Positions 9,570-18,573 are shown, counted from the stretch's first letter. The stretch: 64,000 bases of DNA from JAZDRH01 sp047470865 (GCF_047470865.1 NZ_JAZDRH010000015.1:1-64000); one strand, 5' to 3'. The notes: generated from the sequence alone by a model not told the origin. Translations and numbers: made by a program.

Positions 9570-10064
9570 TTAGAGTTGTTTGATTGATGCTAAAGCAAAT
9601 TCTTTAGCCTGAATAACTCGTTTCAACTTGGGGAACAATTGTTTGTATTCAAACTCAACTTCTTTAATTTCTTCAGTCGTGAGATTTGTAGCTATCTGCA
9701 TTGCTTGATCATATTGAGATCCTTCAACTATAAAGGCTAAAAAGTCTTTACAAGTATCATATTTTTTTCGAACCTCAAGATCTACACGACAATCCCTAGC
9801 CTTTATGTTTGCGATGTCCATTAATGCTGATATTTTTGCCATCTTCCCAATTGTTGATGCTGGCAACTCCAGAGGGTCCATATATCTAGCTGTTAACTCT
9901 GGCTTTGGTATTTTAACAGCAGGACTTGACTGTACCAACTCTGAATTACCAGACAAACAAGGGGTTTGCCTAAACTCAATCTGACCTGCAGAATTAGTGC
10001 ATTTATAAATTTCAGCACTTGCAAAAGATGGTACTAACAGTAAAAACAATAACAACTTATACAT
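9570..10064 (-). CDS. secreted DUF4124-like protein in the tail operon (164 aa)
   Basis: The ATG at 10064 has an AGGAGAG ribosome binding site five bases upstream; an earlier ATG at 10079 precedes that site and is unlikely. The product begins with a classic signal peptide (MYKLLLFLLLVPSFASA) followed by EIYKCTNSAGQIEFRQTPC, the start of the DUF4124 domain found in many periplasmic gammaproteobacterial proteins. An exported protein between tail tube and tape measure is odd, because this slot normally holds tail assembly chaperones. A terminator-like hairpin follows it. A lysogenic conversion or superinfection role is possible but only inferred. Confidence 0.75.
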   Translation of the reverse strand: MYKLLLFLLLVPSFASAEIYKCTNSAGQIEFRQTPCLSGNSELVQSSPAVKIPKPELTARYMDPLELPASTIGKMAKISALMDIANIKARDCRVDLEVRKKYDTCKDFLAFIVEGSQYDQAMQIATNLTTEEIKEVEFEYKQLFPKLKRVIQAKEFALASIKQL

Positions 10065-10127
10065 AACAACTCTCCTCATAATTTAAAGAGAGTGTAGCCC
10101 GAAATTCTCGGGCTACCAAATATGTAG

Positions 10128-10898
10128 CTATTTACCATTCTTATTTTCTGCTTTCATGTAGCAGAACTTTGAAATATTTTCAGATTGAATAAAATCATCA
10201 GCAAGCAACTCAATTGTAGCTGATAGTTTTGCATACTCTTGCCCGAATACTGCAAAATTTTGGGTCACACCAAACTTAACCTTGTATGCAATTAGCTTGT
10301 ATGGCTCACCATTTTGAGCCTCATTCAATCCCTGAATTTCTAATCGCAAAGTAGGCGAATTACTTAATAACATCTCAATATCTACAGTATTGAGTGATGT
10401 ATATGAAGCTTTTATACCTGCACTAGTAACTTTATTGCTACGTGTGACTATGCCGTATTTATTGATTTCATAATCTATACCAACTTTAAGCTCTGTATCA
10501 TCTGGCAATTTAATAGTTACAGGCTTACTCAAATCAGGCAACGTCTCAAAACTAATTGATTCACCGATAACACCGCCAGAAGTACAGACTTCATCTTTAA
10601 TTTCAACGCTATCGTGGTATTTATTAGCACCCTGAGTAACTAAAGCAATATTTTCAGGCGTTAAATCATACATACCAACTACAGCGTTTACTGACGTAAT
10701 TCTTGTTAACGTATTGCGAACACCGCCTCCACCCATATAGTTAGGGTTTTTCTTGGTTTCTTGCTCATAAGTTAAGTTGAACTCATCAATGTTTCCTAAA
10801 TGAATAAGCTCATCAGATGAGCCATATATTTTTGCATAAACTTTCCCAGCTCCAATAAATGAGCGGTCAACTTGCTGGACACTTCCGCCTAATGACAT
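10128..10898 (-). CDS. phage major tail tube protein (256 aa)
   Basis: 256-aa protein beginning MSLGGSVQQVDRSFIGAGKVYAK, with alternating polar and beta-prone segments and no membrane segment. Size, position (after the tail completion gene and before the tape measure) and the N-terminal region resemble tail tube proteins of siphophages. The C-terminal part (LIAYKVKFGVTQNFAVFG) would form tube beta strands. The assignment is mostly from gene order. Confidence 0.75.
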   Translation of the reverse strand: MSLGGSVQQVDRSFIGAGKVYAKIYGSSDELIHLGNIDEFNLTYEQETKKNPNYMGGGGVRNTLTRITSVNAVVGMYDLTPENIALVTQGANKYHDSVEIKDEVCTSGGVIGESISFETLPDLSKPVTIKLPDDTELKVGIDYEINKYGIVTRSNKVTSAGIKASYTSLNTVDIEMLLSNSPTLRLEIQGLNEAQNGEPYKLIAYKVKFGVTQNFAVFGQEYAKLSATIELLADDFIQSENISKFCYMKAENKNGK

Positions 10899-10901
10899 GG
10901 C

Positions 10902-11072
10902 TTATTCTCCTTTTGTATCTGCTTTTTCTGCAGCCTTTTGATTCGTTAAAAAACCATGCTTTTCAGCATGCTCAATTACTTGTTGAGTTAGTTCTTGTGT
11001 GCCTTTTTTAAAGAGCACGTTTTCACCGCCAATTCGCATAATGAACGGCGTTTTAACTGTTACTTGGGCCAT
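10902..11072 (-). CDS. small phage tail-region protein (56 aa), function unknown
   Basis: The ATG at 11072 opens a 56-codon frame ending three bases before the tail tube gene's ATG. The product begins MAQVTVKTPFIMRIGGENVL and ends in a lysine- and glutamate-rich tail. An AGGAGGGC-like element precedes the start. Tight packing between the tail completion gene and the tube gene supports a real gene. Similar small proteins occur at this point in other lambdoid phages, but the role is unknown. Confidence 0.7.
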   Translation of the reverse strand: MAQVTVKTPFIMRIGGENVLFKKGTQELTQQVIEHAEKHGFLTNQKAAEKADTKGE

Positions 11073-11084
11073 ATGCCCTCCTGA

Positions 11085-11510
11085 TTAAATGGGTTGCACG
11101 TACTCGATATACAGCGGCATTACATGCAGCGAAAACACGTAGCCAGCTTGGGCGGGCATGGGGTTTTCGGTTTTGAAGTAGACTTTTTGTGTGCCTTGAA
11201 GGTTTGCCCATTTGCCTGCTAAACAGCGTTTAACTTCCAAGCGGGCTTGGCGAAGTTGGGCGGCGGCGTTGCGGTCTTTAGTGACGAGGGTGATTAGCAC
11301 TGTGTGTGCTTCTATTACACTGTTGTGCATACGCTCTTTTTCTTCAGTTTCACCAGGTTGCAAGATGATGAACTGCGCAGGTAGGCTTTCGTCTTCACTG
11401 TCGACAACATGCGGCACATAGCCTTCTTGAATACTGCCTCCAAAAAGAGGCACTTCTTTTAACTTGTCGGCTAGCTGTTGTAGAAAACTGCTTTGCTTGT
11501 CTTCATTCAT
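11085..11510 (-). CDS. tail terminator / minor tail protein U-like (141 aa)
   Basis: 141-aa protein between the head-tail joining gene and the tail tube gene, the position of lambda gpU, which caps the finished tail. It has a helical N-terminus (LQQLADKLKEVPLF) and a beta-rich remainder with VFSLHVMPLYIEYVQPI at the end, in keeping with tail terminator folds. Three bases separate its ATG from the stop of the previous gene, so the genes are translated as a unit. Sequence identity to a named family is not certain. Confidence 0.65.
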   Translation of the reverse strand: MNEDKQSSFLQQLADKLKEVPLFGGSIQEGYVPHVVDSEDESLPAQFIILQPGETEEKERMHNSVIEAHTVLITLVTKDRNAAAQLRQARLEVKRCLAGKWANLQGTQKVYFKTENPMPAQAGYVFSLHVMPLYIEYVQPI

Positions 11511-11512
11511 AG

Positions 11513-11818
11513 CTACACCACTTTAAAGGCAATGAGGTAGCCATCATCAAAGACTATGCCTGCTAGCTTGAGGCTGAGGCTGCCTGCTTCAAAATGACCA
11601 TTGGGATCTATTTTTGATAGATCCCGTCGGTTTAATGTGATGGCTTTGGCGCGTTCGCCGTAGTTGCTTTGGTCGATATATTCTTTATCGAACTGATAGC
11701 TAATTTCGGACGCGACGATTTCCCCTTTACTGTCGTAAAGAGTGCCTGTGCCATCGTTTAGGGTTTGCATTACTGCAGTATCGAGACGTGCCAGCGATTG
11801 TTGAAAAATGCTGGGCAT
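11513..11818 (-). CDS. head-tail joining protein (gpFII-like, 101 aa)
   Basis: 101-aa protein beginning MPSIFQQSLARLDTAVMQTL and ending FDDGYLIAFKVV. It matches in size and layout the lambda gpFII-type (Gifsy-2 'ATP-binding' annotated) head-tail connectors, which form the interface where the tail docks. It lies in the expected place, after the gpFI-position gene and before the tail terminator. The function is inferred from position and general resemblance. Confidence 0.65.
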   Translation of the reverse strand: MPSIFQQSLARLDTAVMQTLNDGTGTLYDSKGEIVASEISYQFDKEYIDQSNYGERAKAITLNRRDLSKIDPNGHFEAGSLSLKLAGIVFDDGYLIAFKVV

Positions 11819-11824
11819 GGTGGG

Positions 11825-12112
11825 TTACTCGTTAGATTCGGTTGCTTCTACAGTGGTATCCAGATCTAAGCCTGCTTGATCCAGTTGTTCCTGATTTTCA
11901 TCAGACTGATCAACGTCGTTAGTAGCAGAATTATCATCATTCTGACTCTGTTGATCCTGCGCCGTTTCAGGAATTTGCCATTGCGCATAACCAAGGCTGA
12001 TTAGTTGATCAACCATGGCTTTGTTCAGCTTCGGTAGTACTTCGCCAACTTGATAAGCTTTATCTACTTGAACACAACCATCAACTACTACTAGCTGTTT
12101 AGTCGTGGCCAT
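11825..12112 (-). CDS. head-region protein in the gpFI position (95 aa)
   Basis: 95-aa protein directly after the capsid gene. The first half looks folded (MATTKQLVVVDGCVQVDKAY). The second half, from about residue 50, is a low-complexity acidic tail of Q, N, D, S and E. Lambda gpFI, which helps prohead-terminase docking, occupies this slot, but no clear similarity is visible. Other phages encode small FI-like or head completion proteins here. Confidence 0.6.
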   Translation of the reverse strand: MATTKQLVVVDGCVQVDKAYQVGEVLPKLNKAMVDQLISLGYAQWQIPETAQDQQSQNDDNSATNDVDQSDENQEQLDQAGLDLDTTVEATESNE

Positions 12113-12114
12113 AA

Positions 12115-13140
12115 CTACACCACTTTGGCAGAGATAAAGGCGTTGCCTTCAAGCAAAGCAACCAACGGTGCAGAAATTACTTGTAGCAAGCGCCTGCTTG
12201 GGTCGTTTTCTATCCATGTTTTTGGGAAGCGAGCCGTTTCAATGGCGCCTTGTTCGATTGCGCCAAGGTCTTGAATTGCACCGTATAAGCGTTTATTCGC
12301 TGACACAGTTGGTCCCATAATGACACGCCCTTCATCTAGATACGGCGTTAAATTTCCAGTTTGATCATCAATATATGAGCCATCGTAAGCATACAAATCA
12401 AGCCCCGGATCATTGAGATAACCAATGTAGGTCACGCCTTCTGGCAGTTCTTCAGGCTTGATAAAGCCTAGATCAATACGACGGGTATTGAGCTGCTCTA
12501 AAAAGCTTGGAGTTGTTAACAAAGCATCATAGGCTGCGGCGTCTAACACTGCTGTAGTGACTGAGCGACCGCTAGCTTGCTGGGCTTGACGCTTCCATTT
12601 GCGCAGGTTTTCGATAGGGTTGGCGTCCTTACTGCCCCATTGTTTTGTAGCTAAAACAATTTTGTTTTCAGCAGGCATCAAGAAGTCAATTTCATCTTTA
12701 ACGCCTTCACCTTCCACCATAATTTTACCTGTGGTTAAGGCTTTAGCTGCCATCCACTCTTCGCGGTTTGTGATGCGATTGTTTAACTCTGCTAAGTCTT
12801 TACCCAGTTGTTGAGCTGCTCGCTCGGCAGCACTAACGGTTGCATAAGGATTTTGACCCGCTTGACGCTTAAAGAACTGGTCCGCAGTGGTAACGAACTT
12901 AGGTTTGACATAAGGCGGTGTATAAGTGCTTGACTTATAACCATCACGCTTTTCAGCTCCACCAGAAACTTGCGGGTTAATAAATGGGGCTAGTTTGCGA
13001 CCACCTTTAACGATGTCGATATCAACCGTTTTGGTTGGGAAGGTAGCCGAGCCATTAAAGAAGGCGCGCAGCAAAAATGTGCTGGGCGCATGCATTTGCT
13101 CTACAGCTTCAAGCATGGTGCGTGTATCAAAAATATCCAT
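12115..13140 (-). CDS. major capsid protein (lambda gpE type, 341 aa)
   Basis: 341 aa, the usual length for the lambda E family. The N-terminus MDIFDTRTMLEAVEQM, followed by AFFNGSATFPTKTVDIDI, is typical of E-type capsid proteins (xxFF, T and VDIDI motifs). The C-terminal WIENDPSRRLLQVISAPL is also family-like. It follows the decoration protein gene by nine bases and precedes the head-tail joining genes. It forms the icosahedral shell. Confidence 0.92.
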   Translation of the reverse strand: MDIFDTRTMLEAVEQMHAPSTFLLRAFFNGSATFPTKTVDIDIVKGGRKLAPFINPQVSGGAEKRDGYKSSTYTPPYVKPKFVTTADQFFKRQAGQNPYATVSAAERAAQQLGKDLAELNNRITNREEWMAAKALTTGKIMVEGEGVKDEIDFLMPAENKIVLATKQWGSKDANPIENLRKWKRQAQQASGRSVTTAVLDAAAYDALLTTPSFLEQLNTRRIDLGFIKPEELPEGVTYIGYLNDPGLDLYAYDGSYIDDQTGNLTPYLDEGRVIMGPTVSANKRLYGAIQDLGAIEQGAIETARFPKTWIENDPSRRLLQVISAPLVALLEGNAFISAKVV

Positions 13141-13149
13141 TGGTGGCTC

Positions 13150-13497
13150 CTAGCAAACGAAAATGCTGAGTTTACGTAGATCGGCGTCTACGCTGTTAAG
13201 GGTGTGGCCTTCGCCGAGCACCAAGGCATCACCCGAGAAAGCGCCTGTTAGTGCAACGGCTGCTGGTGTTGGGCCGTCTGTGGCGTCGACGTCTTCAAAC
13301 AAAATGGCGCAGGGGTTTTGTGAGCCATCGGTGGCTGCTTTTACGCTATGCACGTAGTGACCTTGGTCGTTAATGCCCAACAATGCGCCTGCAATTAGCA
13401 CCTGACCTGCGGCAATAACCACGCCTTTGGTGTGAATGGGAAATGAACCTGCAACAAGGTTGCTTGGCGTAAATTCGGTAACAATTGGATTTGGCAT
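13150..13497 (-). CDS. head decoration protein (lambda gpD-like, 115 aa)
   Basis: 115-aa protein between protease and capsid genes, as in lambda. The start MPNPIVTEFTPSNLVAGSFP, the central AGQVLIAGALLGI and the alanine/glycine-rich end are typical of the gpD family, which forms trimers on the expanded capsid and stabilises it. It is preceded by a GGAGGC ribosome binding site. Nine bases separate it from the capsid gene. Confidence 0.88.
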   Translation of the reverse strand: MPNPIVTEFTPSNLVAGSFPIHTKGVVIAAGQVLIAGALLGINDQGHYVHSVKAATDGSQNPCAILFEDVDATDGPTPAAVALTGAFSGDALVLGEGHTLNSVDADLRKLSIFVC

Positions 13498-13506
13498 GAT
13501 GCCTCC

Positions 13507-13911
13507 TTATTTTTTAAGGCCTGCGCCTTTAAGCATTGCTGCAAGCACACCTTGTTTTTCGGTTTGTTTCTTGTCGGCTTCGGTAGTTGGGGTTTCGGTA
13601 TCTACTTGCGTAGAGTCCGCTTTGATACCCGCTAAGCTAATGCCGCGTTCTTGGCTAGCTTTGACTAAACTTAATGCAGCGGCTTCGACGGTTAAGCCGC
13701 CGTCAATAGCGGCTTTAATTTCTGCATCAAAGCCTTCTACTGCCATCGCTTGAATGCCTGAAATACGCTCGCGTTCAGCAGTTACCGCCTCAGCTTTGGC
13801 TTTGTCGAGTTCTGCAGTGGCTGCTACGCTTTCGGCAATGGTGATGTTTTTCGGATCCTCACCAGCCGCTACTGCAGCTTGTAGTTCCGCCGTTGTTTTC
13901 ACGACTGTCAT
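13507..13911 (-). CDS. nested capsid scaffold (Nu3-like, 134 aa), in frame with the protease
   Basis: An in-frame ATG at 13911 within the protease gene is preceded by GAGGT with a nine-base spacer. It starts MTVVKTTAELQAAVAAGEDP and continues as an Ala/Glu-rich, helical 134-aa protein to the protease stop codon. In lambda the scaffold Nu3 is made in the same way from the 3' third of gene C. Internal initiation is inferred from the ribosome binding site and this known arrangement. Confidence 0.55.
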   Translation of the reverse strand: MTVVKTTAELQAAVAAGEDPKNITIAESVAATAELDKAKAEAVTAERERISGIQAMAVEGFDAEIKAAIDGGLTVEAAALSLVKASQERGISLAGIKADSTQVDTETPTTEADKKQTEKQGVLAAMLKGAGLKK

Positions 13912-14739
13912 TAGTGGATTACCTCGGTTTGGGTTGCTAGCAGAAGCGGCTAGTTCGCTTTTGATTTGTTCAAGTGAGCCAAGACGGTGAGCAAGCCCAG
14001 CTGTTACAGCCAGTTGACCGACTAATACACCGCCGCTGTCGCCCATTTGTGTGACTTTTTCAGGCGCTACGCCTAAGTGCATGGCGACTTGTGTTTGAAA
14101 AACAGTGCCTAAGGCGTCAATCATTTCACCGACTTTGGCGCGGCCTTCTTCGGTTTTAAGATCAGGGCGTTTGTTGGGGGCATTGTGCGAGACAATTTCC
14201 CATGTTTTTTGCCCTTCTTTTTCTTGCTGAGTAGTAACTGTGAGCACTGCGCCAATGCTACCGACCACGCCAATGGCATCGACTACTACTTCGTGCGCGG
14301 CGCTGGCAATCCAATAGGCTGCGCTGGCACCCATGCCGCCGACGTAGGCGACAATGCGTTTTTTGTTGCGCCCTTGGTACACCAAGTCGGCCAGTTCATT
14401 AATGCCACTGGCTTGACCGCCGGGGCTATCGACGTTTAACACTATGGCTTTAACTTTGGGGTCGTCTAGCGCGGTTTGAATATCAGTGGCCAGCACCTGA
14501 GTGCTGGTTGCGCCGCTAATTTCAGTGAACAAATTGGCATAGCGAAAGATGGGACCAGTGACTGGGATAACGGCTACACCGTCGCTAATCGTTACTTTTC
14601 GGGTATTTTCCAGCTTGTGCCCTAAACGAGTTTCTAGCGCATGAACATCATTCTCACGGTTTGCAATAGTGAGAATATTGTCGAGCGCATCGGGCTGAAT
14701 AAGCCAAGGTTGGCTGGCAATAGTGAGTAATGCGCTCAT
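13507..14739 (-). CDS. prohead protease, S49 family (lambda gpC-like, 410 aa)
   Basis: The N-terminal 270 residues form an S49/SppA-type serine protease: the VDSPGGQASG loop near residue 105 and the catalytic serine in GGMGASAAYWIAS near residue 135. The C-terminal 140 residues are alanine- and glutamate-rich and helical, like the scaffold part of lambda C/Nu3. Its ATG overlaps the stop of the portal gene (TAATG). The protease digests the internal scaffold and portal ends during prohead maturation. An internal in-frame start at 13911 may give a separate scaffold. Confidence 0.92.
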   Translation of the reverse strand: MSALLTIASQPWLIQPDALDNILTIANRENDVHALETRLGHKLENTRKVTISDGVAVIPVTGPIFRYANLFTEISGATSTQVLATDIQTALDDPKVKAIVLNVDSPGGQASGINELADLVYQGRNKKRIVAYVGGMGASAAYWIASAAHEVVVDAIGVVGSIGAVLTVTTQQEKEGQKTWEIVSHNAPNKRPDLKTEEGRAKVGEMIDALGTVFQTQVAMHLGVAPEKVTQMGDSGGVLVGQLAVTAGLAHRLGSLEQIKSELAASASNPNRGNPLMTVVKTTAELQAAVAAGEDPKNITIAESVAATAELDKAKAEAVTAERERISGIQAMAVEGFDAEIKAAIDGGLTVEAAALSLVKASQERGISLAGIKADSTQVDTETPTTEADKKQTEKQGVLAAMLKGAGLKK

Positions 14740-16334
14740 TAGTCTTTTTCATCCTCAATTGGTGGGCTGCTGGTTGGCTTGGCTTGTGGCTCAGTATAGA
14801 TGCCGTCTTGCTTAGCCTTTTGAATTTCAAGTAAGCGCTGGCTATAAATATCGGCATAGGGTTCGCCCGACATTGCCGCACATTCCATGGCTACGTTGCT
14901 CACGCCAATTTCGATTCGCTTACCTGCAGCGTTGGCTTCTTTAAGTTCATCAATAGCACCGCGTGCTGGACCAACCCATAAAGCATTTAGGTAGGCGTGG
15001 CGTTTGATTGGGTCTACATAATTAGGCAGGTTGATCATGCCCTTTGCTACGGCCTCATCGATCACTAGCTCGCGCGTGGGTTTGCAAAACTCACTGACGA
15101 GCCACCAACGGCGCAGGCTGTAATAGCGCCACGCTTGCAACATAGCAGCGCGAGCCGCTGAGTAGCTTTTGTCGTAATTCAGCAACAACTCTTCAATTGG
15201 GATTTCCAAAGCCGCGCCGATTTGTTTAACCACTGCAGTGAAGAACGGGTCGAACTGCGCATTAGGTCGGGCTGGGTTGACTGTTACAGGTTCTTCACCT
15301 TCGCCAAGGTCGACAATGGCGCCTTCACCCAGCTGAATGTCAGGAGTTCCAGTATCTTCGGTGGGTACATGAGAACCCATGGCAGCCATCGGTAGGCCGC
15401 CGTCATTAAAGCCATCCGTCTTTTTAATAAACACGGTAAAGAAGGCGCTGATTACAGCTGCCATTAATTCAGCACTGCTGTAGCGTTCAAGCTTTTGTAA
15501 CGGCTCAAGCACGGGCGCGAGATAAGGCACGCCACGCTTTTGCCCCGGGCGTTCTTTTTCGTTCATTACATGCAGGGTGCGACGCCGCCCTGTGTGCTTG
15601 CCGAATGCTGGCAAACGCTGCCATTTTCGCTCGCCAAAGTTTCCGTTTATACGGTCGATTTTGTAAGTGCTGGCGATGTGGTAAGCAATGGGCGCGCCGT
15701 ATTTGTCGAACTCAACACCATCGACCATGTTTTCAGTATCAAAACCGTCTGCAGGGTTACATACTCGATCAGCTTCAATCACCTGCAGTCGTGTGCCGAA
15801 CTGTGTGCCTTCGCGTTTGATGTAAGGCGTGGCGACAAAGGCATCGCCATTCACCAGCGCTGAAATAAGGACCAAGCCTTGTAGTTGATAATGGTTAAGC
15901 GTGGCTTCGGCATCGCACTCAACAGGGTTAAGCGCGTACATTTCCCAAATTAGATCAAGCTGACTATTTAGCTCTTGAGCTTGTTCTGTGCTGATTCCGA
16001 GCTTTTGCGCGTTAACTTGGGCATAACACACAAGCCCTGTGCCGACGACGCTAGTGCGTTGACGCATAATCGCGGCGCGGGCAATCAGATGATTGCGCAT
16101 AGCATCGCGTGAGCGCCCGACTAGCATTTGACGCTCGTTGGTTGGCAGGTCGGCAATGGCGCTGCGTACTCCCGGCAGCCAGCCAAGTAGTGAGCGTAAC
16201 CCCCGCGATGCACCACGGTAGCGGGTTTCAACGCCACCGCCACCGCCTTGCGCCGTTACATTGTGGCTAGGCTGGGCGTATTGGGCGGCTTGCTTTACAA
16301 TTTCGCGAATGGTTTCTTTTGATAGTTGTGTCAT
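14739..16334 (-). CDS. portal protein (lambda gpB family, 531 aa)
   Basis: 531 aa, the usual size of lambda-type portal proteins. Recognisable family features are an N-terminal arginine-rich region, RSRDAMRNHLIARAAIMRQR near residue 80, a central EADRVCNP segment and a C-terminal SAARAAMLQAWRYY motif. The portal forms the dodecameric DNA channel at one capsid vertex. Its start shares a base with the gpW stop and its stop overlaps the protease ATG, so the three genes are tightly coupled. Confidence 0.93.
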   Translation of the reverse strand: MTQLSKETIREIVKQAAQYAQPSHNVTAQGGGGGVETRYRGASRGLRSLLGWLPGVRSAIADLPTNERQMLVGRSRDAMRNHLIARAAIMRQRTSVVGTGLVCYAQVNAQKLGISTEQAQELNSQLDLIWEMYALNPVECDAEATLNHYQLQGLVLISALVNGDAFVATPYIKREGTQFGTRLQVIEADRVCNPADGFDTENMVDGVEFDKYGAPIAYHIASTYKIDRINGNFGERKWQRLPAFGKHTGRRRTLHVMNEKERPGQKRGVPYLAPVLEPLQKLERYSSAELMAAVISAFFTVFIKKTDGFNDGGLPMAAMGSHVPTEDTGTPDIQLGEGAIVDLGEGEEPVTVNPARPNAQFDPFFTAVVKQIGAALEIPIEELLLNYDKSYSAARAAMLQAWRYYSLRRWWLVSEFCKPTRELVIDEAVAKGMINLPNYVDPIKRHAYLNALWVGPARGAIDELKEANAAGKRIEIGVSNVAMECAAMSGEPYADIYSQRLLEIQKAKQDGIYTEPQAKPTSSPPIEDEKD

Positions 16335-16549
16335 TAGAGCACCCCGTAATAAATACGGCTTCGGGGCGCACCACGGTTGACACGTTTCTCTAATGCGACT
16401 TCGCGCAAGTACTGCTGTTCTAGCCGATGCAATGTCGCTAAGTCGGCACGGCGTAACTCGCGCCCATCTTTACGTACTGATTGGCCGTAAGTATTCACTT
16501 CGCGGATGGCTTCACGCACATCGGCAAGGCGTTTTGCTGCTGTTTCCAT
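16334..16549 (-). CDS. head-to-tail joining protein gpW-like (71 aa)
   Basis: 71 aa, close to the 68 aa of lambda gpW, and in the same place between the large terminase and portal genes. The N-terminal helix (METAAKRLADVREAIREV), the VRKDGRELR strand and the terminal GAPRSRIYYG resemble the gpW family. A GAGGCAACC site precedes the ATG. gpW acts at the head-tail connector after DNA packaging. Confidence 0.85.
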   Translation of the reverse strand: METAAKRLADVREAIREVNTYGQSVRKDGRELRRADLATLHRLEQQYLREVALEKRVNRGAPRSRIYYGVL

Positions 16550-16560
16550 GGTTGCCTCGC

Positions 16561-18573
16561 TTAATAAACGCCGCCCCCTCGGCTGCCGCGACGAGCTCTG
16601 GCTCGTGCAGGTACTGGGGCAACTGGTTGCGTGGATTCACTGAATAAGGTGGGTTGCATTAGCTGCTGTTCGAGTGCGTCCCACTCGTGCTCTTTGAGCA
16701 AGTGGGTTTTTAGCGAACGCGCTGCGTGCAGGGCATACACTTCAACGTCTAAGGCTTCGTTGCGGCGCCCTGCTTTTTTCTGCCAGACCATTTTGCTTGG
16801 GCTGCGCGGGTGCGGTGCTAGCACTTCATTAGTCAGCTGCTCGAAATAGTCTTCACGTATGTTTTGATACCAGTGCATGCGCCCTGGTCCTTTGCCTGTT
16901 AACCTCAGGCGTTGGTCTATCAAAGTTTTGGCTTTGTGTGTGCCAACTATCAGCACTTTAAGCCCGTATCTCGCGGCTTTTGTACCTGTTTTGGTGACCT
17001 TGCCTGAGTCGATTGAAGTGGGTGGGCGTGAGTAAATTTCACGGTCACGACTGTCAATCGATGCGCCTTTGATCGCCATAATTCCGTAGCGTTGACGGGC
17101 GCGGACGTAGGTATAAACGGCATCACTCGTGGTACCATCCGAGCTGTCAATTGATACCGCACTAACGCCTAAGTGCCCGCCGTTTTCGCGTGGGATGGGG
17201 GTGCTAATGATTTGATCAAGCGCTTTCCAAATGGGGTCATTGATGTCGATAGTGTTGCCATGAATTTCGCCCCAATAGATACGCCATGATTCTTCACCAC
17301 GCCCCCATCCCACAATGACGATTGCTAATCGGTCGTGCTGTACGTCGATGCCGATGGTTAAAAGTAGAACGCCTGCAGGTGCGGTCATTTCCGTATAATC
17401 TTCTGAGCGCTCTTTTAGTTCATCAGTTTTCGGGGCGTCGCTTTCGTATTCATACGAGCGCCCTTCTGAACTGTTGATGAATGCAATAAGTGGCCCGATG
17501 TTGCCTTGTTCTGCAGCATGTTCTGCCTGTAGTTTCTTTTCCATGAGCATGGCAAAGCGTGAGCCGTAGAACGTGGCATAAAGCTCGTTTAAGTCAAACC
17601 CTGCAATGCCGCGAAACTCGGCAGTTGCTACCCAACGCCCATGTTTTAAGTTTGCATTTTTTTGGTTATCGTCCCAAATTGAGCCGCAGTGCGGGCAGGT
17701 ATAAAAAGCGGTTTCTGGCCGTTTGTTGCCGTAAACAGCATGATTGACGGTTGGGTCTTCATCGCAGTGTAAGTTGTCAAAACTCAGTCGATGTTCTTGC
17801 CCGCAATCGTGGCAAGGTACTAAGCCGACGCGCTTGTCTGAAAGCTCCATCTCTGCATCGATGGCAGACAGGCCTTTAAGGGTTGGCGTGCCACCGATGA
17901 TCACTTTAGGTCTGCGGAAGGTTTTTAGTCGTTCTTTAGCGAGCTTGATACTGTCGCCTTGACCACGCAGGTTGAGATTACAGTCGTCTGGCTCTTCAAC
18001 AATCACTCGCGGAACGGGTGTTGATTTCACACTTGCTGGCGAGTTAGAACCAACCATCTTTAAGAAGCCGCCTGCGAATTTCTTGAAGTCTTGCCGTTGT
18101 TGTAGTTTGCGGCTACGTAGGTCGACTTTTTTCGCGAGCCTTGGCGTGGCTTCAATCATTGGCTCAAGCTTTTCGCCTACATATTGTTTAACCGCTTCGG
18201 CTTTTGGAAATAGCATTAAGATGGGCGATGGGTCAATATCAATCCACTTACCAATCGCATTACCCACAACGCCCGAGGTCCAAGCTACCTGTGCTGATTT
18301 TCGGCAACAGATTTCGCTGATATTAGGATCTTCCAAGGCTTCAAGTGGTCCATTTGGCCACGTGAGATGTGGCGTAATGCTAAAGCTGTATTTTCCTGAA
18401 CGGGCAGCTTCTTCTGGTGCAAGCCAGCGGTATTTGTCAGCCCATTCGATAATTGTCATTTTCGGAGGTGGCGACCAGCGTTTGCAGATTTGCACAAGGG
18501 CAGTACTGGCGGTGTTACTCAGTATCCTCCTCAATTTCGGGTTCGTTGTAATACCCGTCTTCAGTTGCGTCAT
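16561..18573 (-). CDS. terminase large subunit (GpA family, 670 aa)
   Basis: 670-aa member of the lambda GpA family: IIEWADKYRWLAPEEAARSG near residue 40, the ATPase core, and two CxxC pairs (CHDCG and CPHCG, about residues 240-290) in the middle. The C-terminal nuclease part includes IGIDVQHDRLAI and SIDSSDGTTSDAVY. It packages DNA into the prohead and cuts at cos. The ATG at 18573 overlaps the small subunit gene by 59 bases. A GAGGAGG near the end of the small subunit gene could instead drive a start about 17-27 codons downstream, but no ATG lies there. Confidence 0.93.
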   Translation of the reverse strand: MTQLKTGITTNPKLRRILSNTASTALVQICKRWSPPPKMTIIEWADKYRWLAPEEAARSGKYSFSITPHLTWPNGPLEALEDPNISEICCRKSAQVAWTSGVVGNAIGKWIDIDPSPILMLFPKAEAVKQYVGEKLEPMIEATPRLAKKVDLRSRKLQQRQDFKKFAGGFLKMVGSNSPASVKSTPVPRVIVEEPDDCNLNLRGQGDSIKLAKERLKTFRRPKVIIGGTPTLKGLSAIDAEMELSDKRVGLVPCHDCGQEHRLSFDNLHCDEDPTVNHAVYGNKRPETAFYTCPHCGSIWDDNQKNANLKHGRWVATAEFRGIAGFDLNELYATFYGSRFAMLMEKKLQAEHAAEQGNIGPLIAFINSSEGRSYEYESDAPKTDELKERSEDYTEMTAPAGVLLLTIGIDVQHDRLAIVIVGWGRGEESWRIYWGEIHGNTIDINDPIWKALDQIISTPIPRENGGHLGVSAVSIDSSDGTTSDAVYTYVRARQRYGIMAIKGASIDSRDREIYSRPPTSIDSGKVTKTGTKAARYGLKVLIVGTHKAKTLIDQRLRLTGKGPGRMHWYQNIREDYFEQLTNEVLAPHPRSPSKMVWQKKAGRRNEALDVEVYALHAARSLKTHLLKEHEWDALEQQLMQPTLFSESTQPVAPVPARARARRGSRGGGVY

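Noticed and set aside
13436..13990. Overlapping plus-strand frames in the protease region
   Set aside because: They lie opposite the S49 protease and decoration protein genes and have unnatural Ala/Ser composition.
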